Shown here piece after piece: positions 10,601 to 17,592 of a stretch of 50,853 nt of DNA. Source of the stretch: an uncultured Flavobacteriaceae bacterium (GTDB taxonomy: Bacteria; Bacteroidota; Bacteroidia; Flavobacteriales; Flavobacteriaceae); contig CANMSA010000027.1 of assembly GCA_947500385.1 (NCBI GenBank), positions 1 to 50,853 on the forward strand, in the 5' to 3' direction. Numbering within the stretch: the stretch's first letter is position 1; the number at the start of each line of letters is the position of its first letter. A model generated the notes under the pieces. It was not told the origin of the DNA and ran no database searches. It was given only the letters and a program-made list of their open reading frames with translations. The translations under genes were made by a program, and so were the position numbers.

Positions 10601-10953
10601 AAGCTCCCCATGTCTTCTTTTCGGGTAATTACGACCGAGGGACTTCCCACTGAAAGTTGGAAACCTATACGGGTGACAGGATGGGAGGGATCTATGGGCA
10701 TAGCCATTCCACCAGACTTCATAACGCCCAAAAGGCATTGGATATATTCCCGGCTGGCGCCCATATAAAGACCCACTACATCACCAATGGAAACCAGTCC
10801 GGACAAAATTTCGCCCAAAAAATCACTTCCGTCTACTAAGGAATTATAGGTAAGTATACCGGCCCCGTCCGATACGCAAACCTTATCCCCTTTAGGCGAT
10901 TTATGACCGTCTATTATGTTCGTTACTACTCTCTTGTTTACTTTCGCTGCCAT
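7684..10953 (-). CDS. NRPS subunit A-T-C (third complete module)
   Basis: A 1089-residue single-module synthetase in the order A-T-C. The A domain (1 to about 500) has TSGSTGTPK, FDVSLRD, NLYGPSETT, YRTGDLGR and NLNGKIDRR. The carrier serine is near residue 569 (FFELGGHSLTATR). The condensation domain (about 620-1060) opens with YYPVSNAQHRIWIF and has an intact HHIVGDGWS near 763. Code by GrsA threading is DVRHLALLAK. The C domain would pass the growing chain to the residue on the next subunit, presumably the protein at 1-1939. It ends in ISEDF, a tail shared with other subunits. A mosaic is visible: the A-T half is GC-rich (38 of 60 at 10021-10080) and the C half AT-rich (19 of 60 at 8281-8340). 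The upstream gene ends 9 bases before it. Confidence 0.95.
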   Translation of the reverse strand: MAAKVNKRVVTNIIDGHKSPKGDKVCVSDGAGILTYNSLVDGSDFLGEILSGLVSIGDVVGLYMGASREYIQCLLGVMKSGGMAMPIDPSHPVTRIGFQLSVGSPSVVITRKEDMGSLEKHLWEHGEETLVLVLDLEGLWEAWQYGGVPMKLDFASLVSSSLPVLTGDESAYLLFTSGSTGTPKAIEGVHKSLSHFVHWESGEFSLGGEVRAGQLAPLTFDVSLRDIFVPLLCGGTLCIPDRSTVSAPKGLLDWLISEQVNLLHIVPTLFRGLTGAIESSPGQLPGLSHVLLAGEALYGADVLRWQSVMGDRTKLVNLYGPSETTLAKLFHRIDEQDLTDPTAVVPLGNPISNTGVLVLHNEKLCKTNKIGEIYIKTPFRSKGYYGAPGLTASHFIQNPLHSDFEDIVYRTGDLGRYGPDGAVRFIGRRDSQVKIRGNRVELQEVEHCLRSQRDIGELVVLALDRSLGEKVLACYYESAVAIPDSLLRDHVGERLPSYMHPQYYIWMTELPKNLNGKIDRRSLPFPEALLYDQKAYSAPVDEQEELLAAIWGSALQLEKVGTTHRFFELGGHSLTATRVVSAIYKEMGIQLSLKEFFQYDTVRTLAQYLHGKKTATYAEIKEAPQKPYYPVSNAQHRIWIFEEMNPGMTAYNMPGAVRLNGKVDQDILEQSFQLLIAKHDSLRTVFVPQNGHPYQQILPADANQFQLEKHDLRNSSSAEVEAEKLVQKLFVEPFNLGELFLLRVTLIQLAEAEFILAYVLHHIVGDGWSMKVLINDVINFYKQLAGKMPLQNTVLPIQHKDYTHWLSQRLAAPEMQAHRQYWVAQLSDELQLPALPFDHPKELDKQFVGKEYEFPIDGNTSRDIKILLGQEGLSAFMFFSSIFKLLLYHYCGNDKIVLGTPVAGRDYPGLENQIGLFLNYVVLRSTINRKNNFKEFVQQIKQVALDAFEHQIYPYDLLVEELNTQNNSLENPFYNVLIVMNNPELNIADSDLNELKKHFDITPFKVEKNTTKLDLSLFVTDEKDFRCMIEYNSNVFEKATIHKMEKDFLKIMKWSLTKNGDSIDNLMWKLHGKSKNEITGRATLISEDF
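9240..10945 (-). repeat. GC-rich A-T block, copy 2 of a duplicated NRPS segment
   Basis: This is the paralogue of 240-1930, covering the adenylation and carrier domains but not the condensation domain. GC drops sharply near 9240, where the carrier domain gives way to the linker: 30 of 60 at 9241-9300 against 23 of 60 at 9121-9180. The pattern suggests duplication or gene conversion of the A-T unit alone. Boundaries are by eye. Confidence 0.7.
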
Positions 10954-10962
10954 ATGCTTGCC

Positions 10963-13900
10963 TTAAAAATCTTCATCAAATACTTGGGTGAGCGCATCTT
11001 CTCTTCCTTTGGCCATTTCCAGTTCTTCTGGATCATAAAAAATACTCGCCAATGATTCTATCGAAGGGTTTTCCGTTCTTATTAATTCTTTTACCAATCG
11101 CTTAAAATCCTCTCCAATTTTTTCAACCGCGACACTATGGAACACCTCTTGTCGATATTCCAATTCTAAATGGAGTGTGTCTGACTGGCTAAAGAAAAAT
11201 GATAAATCGAGCTTACTGGTATCATGCTCTGTTGGAAAGGGTTCAATAGTAAGGTCATCAATTTCGTAGGCAAATGATGTCTGCTTAAAAAATGCCTCCG
11301 TGGTCTTACCGGTTTCCTCCGTATTAAGTACCAGCAACACATCATAAAGCGACTTTTCCTTTTTCTCACCAACCAAATCCGAATCTTCTGCCAGCCGTTC
11401 AAGTGGGTAATTTTGATGTTCGTGCGCTTCTAAAATAGTTTGCTGTACCTGAGCTAAAAAGCTTCTGAATTGCATTTCCCTGTCAAACATATTCCGTAGC
11501 ACTACTACATTTAAAAAAAGACCGATTTGATCTTCAAGTTGTGTATGTTCTCTACCGGAAATAGGGGTACCTATACTTATATCTTCGTTCCCGGAATAGG
11601 CATATGATAAGGTTTTCACTAGGGCAGTCAATAAGGAGAAAAAAGTTACCTGTTGCTCCCTGGCATAGTGTTCAAGTGCCTTGTAATCAAGCAAATCAAT
11701 TTGCGTTTTGTGTATCGCTCCTACCGTTTGTAAAACCTCGCTTGTTCTTGGTTTTTCAAAAGGAAATTTCAGCTTGGGACTAGCAGGTATTAATTTTTCT
11801 TTCCAATAGTTTTGGGCAGCCCTCATATCCATGTCATTCCGGGTCATATTCTTCCAATACGCGTAATCCTTATATTGGATGCTAAGTTCCGGCAGTGCTG
11901 TTTTCAGACCTTCATCCTTCGATTTGTAAAGCGTTAGCATCCGTTCCACGATCAACCGCATTGACCATCCATCGCTAATTAAATGGTGCGCATTTAACAC
12001 AAAAACATAATTTTGGTGAGTCTCTATCAAGGTTCCCCTAAACAAGGGTCCTTTGATGAGATCAAAAGGAACGGCTATCACCTCGGCAACCCTATCTTTC
12101 AAATCCTTGAGTTCATAGGTGCTTTTCGTTAAATCGATGTGCTCAAAGCTCACCGGCAGATGACTCAAAGCTTCTACTTTTTGCATAGGTACTTCGTCTT
12201 CTAAAACAATCCGGGTTCTCAAAATCTCATAATGCTCGACCAATTGTTCAAAACAATTTTTCAATTTTCCAATATTTAGATCTCCCTCTAGATACATCGC
12301 CATCGGCATATGGTATGCAGTACTCTCCGGGTTTAATTGATGCATTAACCAAAATTGATGTTGTGCTGCGGAAAGCGGATAATACGCCTGTTCGGGCGCC
12401 TTATTAATTTTGGCATACCCGGAGCTGTTTTTCGCGTCCAATAATTGGGCCAACGCACGAACGGTCGTGTGTTGAAAAAGTTCTTTTAAGCTTACTTGTT
12501 TTCCAAAATCCTTGTAGATATATGCGATCACCTGCGTCGCATTTAAACTATGGCCGCCCAATTGAAAAAAATCATTTGTGGCCCCAACTTTTTGCAGCCC
12601 AAGCACCTGCTTCCAAATTGATGCCAACATGGTTTCCGTTGTTCCCAAAGGGGGTACATACTCCATTTGCTCATAAAGCAATGCTTCTGGTCTGGGTAGT
12701 GCTTTCCGATTTACTTTACCATTTAGATTGGTTGGAAACTCTTCTAGTCGCACCATATGCCCAGGAAGCATATAAACCGGTAATACATTTTTAAGATACT
12801 CTAAAAGGGCATGCTCGTCCAGTGCCATTTCAACCCCTATATAAGCAACCAGCACTAGTTCTTTGGTACTCTTCTCCCAAGGAACGACCACTGCCTGTTT
12901 GATTCCCGGATACCCCATAATCTCACGTTCGACTTCGGAACACTCAACACGATTACCACGGATTTTGACTTGATTGTCAGTTCTACCGGCAAAAGCAACA
13001 GTTCCGTCTGCCAGATATTTACCCAAGTCCCCAGTTTTATAAACGATATCTTTAAATTCTGTATGCAAAGGGTTTTGCACAAATTTTTTGGCTGTTAAAT
13101 CCGGGTTTTTAAAATAACCGTTGGAGCGAAAGGGTGTTTTAATCAAAATTTCCCCCAGTTCATCAATACCGCATAGTTGGTTTTCCTTTACCACTAATAC
13201 CGCTGTATTTGAAATAGGGATTCCTAAGGGAATAATTTCTCCGTCATCAAAAGGAGTATCTTCTATCTTAAAAAACAATTTGGCCAAAGTCGTTTCAGAA
13301 GGGCCATATAGATTTACCAATTCTGTATTGGCGCCAATCGTAGCTTTCCATTTTTGTACGTCCTTACCGTAGAGCGCCTCTCCCGCCAACAAAACGTACT
13401 CTAAATTCTGTAAGCGGTTTGGGTTACCTTGCGAGGCGACCTGTTCCGTTAATGACCGTAACAAGGACGGCACGGTATGCATCAAGTTTATCTTCGACTC
13501 CTCTAACCATCCCAGTAGGGCACCGACCGACTTTTTCGTGTTTCCTGGAGGAATACACAGTGTTCCTCCAAGAAACAATGGCAAAAAGATATCACGAAGG
13601 CTTACGTCAAATGACAGGGGCGCCAATTGGCTCACCCGTACTTTTTGATTTAGTCCAAAAGTGGCTCCTTCCCAATGAATAAAGTGGCTGAGCCCCTGAT
13701 GTACCCCCTCGACCGCCTTGGGAACCCCCGTAGAGCCAGATGTGTACATCAAATAGGCACTTGATTCGCCTAGTATCTCGGGAAGCGATTTTTCTTTCTC
13801 AATGCTTATTGGCATATACTTATTTGCAGTGCCTGCTACGGATTCAATTTGAAAAAACTTCCAACGCGATTCATCGACAATCACAATCTCGGGAGATTCC

Positions 13901-14289
13901 TCCGCTTCCACTAGTACTTTTAAAAGTCCTGCCAACTTCTCTTTTGTAGTAATACATATGGTCGGCCGAGCTTGTTTTAGCTGGTTTGCCAGCCTTCCTT
14001 GGGGATGAGAAAGTTCCATAGGCATGCAAATACCGCCCGCCTTGAATATTGCCAACATAGCAACTACGTAGGCCGTACTGCTTGGCAAATAAGTACCTAT
14101 TACCTCTTGCCCATGTGTTCCAATAGCATTTATGCCATTCGCCAGCCTATTTGAGTATGTAGAAAGCTGCCGATAGGTGATACTACCGTTTGCACTTTCA
14201 ATCGCAATGTTCTCAGATCTATTTTCATCAATGATCGTATGAATCACTTTTTTATTCGGTATTTGGGGAGTCCTTTCCATATGCATCAT
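10963..14289 (-). CDS. NRPS subunit A-T-C (second complete module)
   Basis: A 1108-residue A-T-C synthetase. A domain motifs: YTSGSTGVPK, FDVSLRD, NLYGPSETT, YKTGDLGK and NLNGKVNRK. The carrier serine is near residue 580 (FFQLGGHSLNATQ). The C domain opens with YYPLSAAQHQFWLM and has HHLISDGWS near 770, so it should be active. The code is again DVRHLALLAK. The tail reads VFDEDF. Its start codon overlaps the stop of the preceding gene by one base (TAATG at 14287-14291), giving tight coupling; an alternative ATG three codons in (MERTPQIP) is possible. No epimerisation or methylation domain is present. The A domain is clearly homologous to, but not a recent copy of, those at 1-1939 and 7684-10953. 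Confidence 0.95.
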   Translation of the reverse strand: MMHMERTPQIPNKKVIHTIIDENRSENIAIESANGSITYRQLSTYSNRLANGINAIGTHGQEVIGTYLPSSTAYVVAMLAIFKAGGICMPMELSHPQGRLANQLKQARPTICITTKEKLAGLLKVLVEAEESPEIVIVDESRWKFFQIESVAGTANKYMPISIEKEKSLPEILGESSAYLMYTSGSTGVPKAVEGVHQGLSHFIHWEGATFGLNQKVRVSQLAPLSFDVSLRDIFLPLFLGGTLCIPPGNTKKSVGALLGWLEESKINLMHTVPSLLRSLTEQVASQGNPNRLQNLEYVLLAGEALYGKDVQKWKATIGANTELVNLYGPSETTLAKLFFKIEDTPFDDGEIIPLGIPISNTAVLVVKENQLCGIDELGEILIKTPFRSNGYFKNPDLTAKKFVQNPLHTEFKDIVYKTGDLGKYLADGTVAFAGRTDNQVKIRGNRVECSEVEREIMGYPGIKQAVVVPWEKSTKELVLVAYIGVEMALDEHALLEYLKNVLPVYMLPGHMVRLEEFPTNLNGKVNRKALPRPEALLYEQMEYVPPLGTTETMLASIWKQVLGLQKVGATNDFFQLGGHSLNATQVIAYIYKDFGKQVSLKELFQHTTVRALAQLLDAKNSSGYAKINKAPEQAYYPLSAAQHQFWLMHQLNPESTAYHMPMAMYLEGDLNIGKLKNCFEQLVEHYEILRTRIVLEDEVPMQKVEALSHLPVSFEHIDLTKSTYELKDLKDRVAEVIAVPFDLIKGPLFRGTLIETHQNYVFVLNAHHLISDGWSMRLIVERMLTLYKSKDEGLKTALPELSIQYKDYAYWKNMTRNDMDMRAAQNYWKEKLIPASPKLKFPFEKPRTSEVLQTVGAIHKTQIDLLDYKALEHYAREQQVTFFSLLTALVKTLSYAYSGNEDISIGTPISGREHTQLEDQIGLFLNVVVLRNMFDREMQFRSFLAQVQQTILEAHEHQNYPLERLAEDSDLVGEKKEKSLYDVLLVLNTEETGKTTEAFFKQTSFAYEIDDLTIEPFPTEHDTSKLDLSFFFSQSDTLHLELEYRQEVFHSVAVEKIGEDFKRLVKELIRTENPSIESLASIFYDPEELEMAKGREDALTQVFDEDF

Positions 14290-17200
14290 TAAAAGTCATT
14301 ATCAAAGCTTTCTAGTGCCGCTTTCTGAAATCGTTGTTGTTGTTCGAGCGCTTTTGGAGCCATGAGCGCATTCTTTATTTGTGCCAACGTGTACTCCGGA
14401 AACGCTACTACCAAGGATACCAAATCCTTAAAATCGGCAGCAATGGATTCCATCGCAGCAGTACTGAACAAATCGGTTCTATACTCTAAGTTCATACCAA
14501 TATCGGCGGTATCTTCAAAGAAGAAAGAAAGGTCTAGTTTACTTGAAAAGTGAGGTGATACATAAGGTTCTGTTTGAAGCGAATCTTCTCGCCCTTCCGC
14601 CACTGTTTGAAAACTATCAAGTAATAATTCTTGTGTATTCAACACTACCAATACGTCATACAACGGATTTTTTTCACCTTGTAAGTCTTTGCCCAAATCT
14701 TCCACTAATTTATCGTAAGGATAATCCTGATGTTCGTAGGCCTCTAGCACCGTGTTTTTAACCTGCCCCAAGAACTTGGAAAATGATTGTGCTTTTAAAA
14801 GTGTATCGCGCAAGACCACCACATTTAAATACAATCCTATTTGGTTTTCCAATTGAGGGTGGTCTCTTCCTAGTATGGGGGTACCTACACTTATAGTTTC
14901 AGCACCATCATATTTAAAAAGCAAGGTCTTTACAAGGGCTATCAATGTTGAAAACAAGGTGACCCCTGTTTTTTGACTGAGGGAGCGCAGCGCTGCGGAA
15001 CTTTCCTGACCTAGCTTAAAACGAGCCAAGCTCCCTTCAAAACTCCTTATGGTAGTTGGTTGCTTGTCAACGGGTAGTTTCAAGGGATGTACATCGCTAC
15101 TTAATTTATCTGTCCAATAGTCTTTAAGGCGGGTGTCCGAGGCAAATTTATTCAGATGCCAATTTGCATAGTCTTTGTATTGAATTGGTAAGGAAGGAAG
15201 TTTCTTTTGAACAAAACCGTCACTGTTTTCATAGTAATGGAACAGTTCCTTCACAAAAACTTTCACCGACCAACCATCGCTTATGATATGATGCAGGTTA
15301 ACCAATAACACATGTTCCTGCGTTGAGAGTTTTACCAACTGCACCCTAAAAAGAGGCGCTTTGGATAGGTCAAAAGAAATCGTGGCCTCATTTGACGCAA
15401 TTTCCTCTAGCGCTTTTTCCTTGTCTGGTTTGGCTGATATGTCGATGGTATTCAAAGCTATTTTGAGCGTGTCGGAACTTGCGACTTCTTGCATGGGAAC
15501 CCCATTTAGTAAGGTAAAAGAGGTTCTTAGAATTTCATGGCGCTCCATCAGCTGATACAAACCGCTTTCCAAAGCGTGTTCGTTTAACTTTCCCTTTAGT
15601 CGCATACCACCGGCCATATGGTATGCCGATGCACTGTTCGTTAGCTGATCTATAATCCAGAATTGTTTTTGCGCATGTGTCAGCGGATAATAAGGCGCCA
15701 TTTTAACCTTGGGAATTGCAGTTAGCTCCTCGTTTTTCTTTGCGGCTATCAATTTTGCCAATGAGAGGATGGTAGCGTGTTCAAAAAAATCTTTAAGGCT
15801 TAGTTGTTTCCCGGTAAGCTCATAAATTTTCGTAACGATTCTGGTCGCGGTAAGGCTGTGTCCCCCTAGTTGAAAAAAGGTATGGTTAACTCCTACTTTG
15901 CTAAGACCTAACACTTCTTTCCAAACCTCGGCCAATGCTTTCTCCAAAGTGCTGGTAGGTGCAACATAGTCCAACGTTTCATACAACATTTCTTCCGGGC
16001 TTGGGAGTTGTTTTCGATCTACTTTACCATTGAGATTTACAGGAATGGTATCCATTGCTACATAATAGGCAGGGCACATATAGGTGGGTAGGCTTTCAGA
16101 TAAAAAAGATCGCATACCCGCTTCATCTACCCCTTCGGTTTTCTGGAAATAGCAGACCAATGCTTTTTCATTCCCTGGTCTGTTCAAGGCCTGGATAACG
16201 ACTTCTCCGATTCCTTTATAGCCGCGTATTGTTTCCTCTACCTCGGAAAGTTCTACCCTATTTCCCCTTATCTTTATCTGGTTGTCTTTTCGACCTACAA
16301 AAAGGAGCTCTCGATGCGAGTTAAATTTGCCTAGATCCCCTGTTTTATATACGATGTCCACATACTCATCATGCAAAGGGTTTTGAACAAATTTTTCAGC
16401 CGTTAATTCACCGTTTTTAAAGTACCCTTTACTTCTAAAGGGAGTCTTGATATAGATTTCCCCTATTTCATCTACTTCACATAGATCGCCTTCGTGAATG
16501 ATCATCGCGGCGGTATTGGAAATAGGGTTTCCCAAAGGAATTACTGAATTCTTCTCCATGGGAAGGTCTTTTACCCTGTAAAAAAGCTTTGCCAAGGTTG
16601 TCTCCGAGGGACCATATAGATTAATCAATTCGGTTTTTTTCCCATTGGCGTTATACCAGCCCGCAACATCGCTACCATAAAGGGCTTCCCCTGCCAAGAA
16701 AATAGTTTTCAAGTAGTTGAACCTTCCATGTTTGGTGACCATTTTGGTCAACAACCTAAATACGGTCGGTACCGTATGTATGTGTGTTATTTCATGCTTT
16801 TGTAACCAATGGTAGAGCTTTTCAGGAGTTGCCTTAGTGGCCTTATCCGGAATGAACAGGGTACCACCAGAAAACAATGGCAACAAGATATCGCGCAAGC
16901 TCACATCAAATGACACCGGAGCCAATTGACTCACTTTTGCTGAAGTTTCTAGTTTAAATTCTTTGTGCTGCCAATGGATAAAGTGACTTAACCCTTTTTG
17001 AACACCCTCTATCGCCTTTGGAACGCCTGTTGACCCTGAGGTATACATTAGGTACGCACTATCGTCTCCATCATTTTGTGAAAGTACCGGTTCAAGTTTA
17101 TCAATTACAGTTTCCAGCACTTTTTCGTTGTTGCCATCTATCAACCGTATTGCGGCGCATTCTTCTCCTATTAGTAGAATTTTTGGGGCATTTTCCGCTC

Positions 17201-17573
17201 CTTGGGCGACCAATTTCCTTGCGCTGTCTAAATGGGAATCATTCGTTATCAATACCTTGGGAGTTGCTTGCCCCAGTTGTTGCAACAGCCTTTTGTGCGG
17301 ATGCCCTATCTCCAACGGCATATGAATAGCGGCTGCCTTGAGGTTTCCGAGCAGCGAAGCTATATAACCTATACAGGATGGTAAATAAGTCGCAACCACA
17401 TCTCCTTTTACGATGCCTAATTGTATTAAGCTATGGGCAATTTGATTTGAAAACTGAAAAAGTTCTTCGTAGGTACTCTTACCGTCCTCCGTGACCACTG
17501 CGTGCTTGGGCCCGTGAACCGAACACTGAAGATCTATCACCGTGTGTATTACTTTTTTATCTACTGTTGCCAT
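14289..17573 (-). CDS. NRPS subunit A-T-C (first complete module)
   Basis: A 1094-residue A-T-C synthetase and the first amino-acid-activating protein after the lipid-forming megasynthase. A domain: YTSGSTGVPK, FDVSLRD, NLYGPSETT, YKTGDLGK, NLNGKVDRK. The carrier serine is near residue 569 (FFQLGGHSLTATR). The C domain opens with YYPLTHAQKQFWII and has HHIISDGWS near 765. The code is DVRHFALLAK, differing from the other three only by Phe for Leu at position 299. The acyl chain should be joined to its amino acid by the C domain that ends the megasynthase. The tail is FDNDF. The gene starts 19 bases after the luciferase-like gene and shares one base with the next. Confidence 0.95.
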   Translation of the reverse strand: MATVDKKVIHTVIDLQCSVHGPKHAVVTEDGKSTYEELFQFSNQIAHSLIQLGIVKGDVVATYLPSCIGYIASLLGNLKAAAIHMPLEIGHPHKRLLQQLGQATPKVLITNDSHLDSARKLVAQGAENAPKILLIGEECAAIRLIDGNNEKVLETVIDKLEPVLSQNDGDDSAYLMYTSGSTGVPKAIEGVQKGLSHFIHWQHKEFKLETSAKVSQLAPVSFDVSLRDILLPLFSGGTLFIPDKATKATPEKLYHWLQKHEITHIHTVPTVFRLLTKMVTKHGRFNYLKTIFLAGEALYGSDVAGWYNANGKKTELINLYGPSETTLAKLFYRVKDLPMEKNSVIPLGNPISNTAAMIIHEGDLCEVDEIGEIYIKTPFRSKGYFKNGELTAEKFVQNPLHDEYVDIVYKTGDLGKFNSHRELLFVGRKDNQIKIRGNRVELSEVEETIRGYKGIGEVVIQALNRPGNEKALVCYFQKTEGVDEAGMRSFLSESLPTYMCPAYYVAMDTIPVNLNGKVDRKQLPSPEEMLYETLDYVAPTSTLEKALAEVWKEVLGLSKVGVNHTFFQLGGHSLTATRIVTKIYELTGKQLSLKDFFEHATILSLAKLIAAKKNEELTAIPKVKMAPYYPLTHAQKQFWIIDQLTNSASAYHMAGGMRLKGKLNEHALESGLYQLMERHEILRTSFTLLNGVPMQEVASSDTLKIALNTIDISAKPDKEKALEEIASNEATISFDLSKAPLFRVQLVKLSTQEHVLLVNLHHIISDGWSVKVFVKELFHYYENSDGFVQKKLPSLPIQYKDYANWHLNKFASDTRLKDYWTDKLSSDVHPLKLPVDKQPTTIRSFEGSLARFKLGQESSAALRSLSQKTGVTLFSTLIALVKTLLFKYDGAETISVGTPILGRDHPQLENQIGLYLNVVVLRDTLLKAQSFSKFLGQVKNTVLEAYEHQDYPYDKLVEDLGKDLQGEKNPLYDVLVVLNTQELLLDSFQTVAEGREDSLQTEPYVSPHFSSKLDLSFFFEDTADIGMNLEYRTDLFSTAAMESIAADFKDLVSLVVAFPEYTLAQIKNALMAPKALEQQQRFQKAALESFDNDF

Positions 17574-17592
17574 AGTGTTCCTGCTTTGCTAT

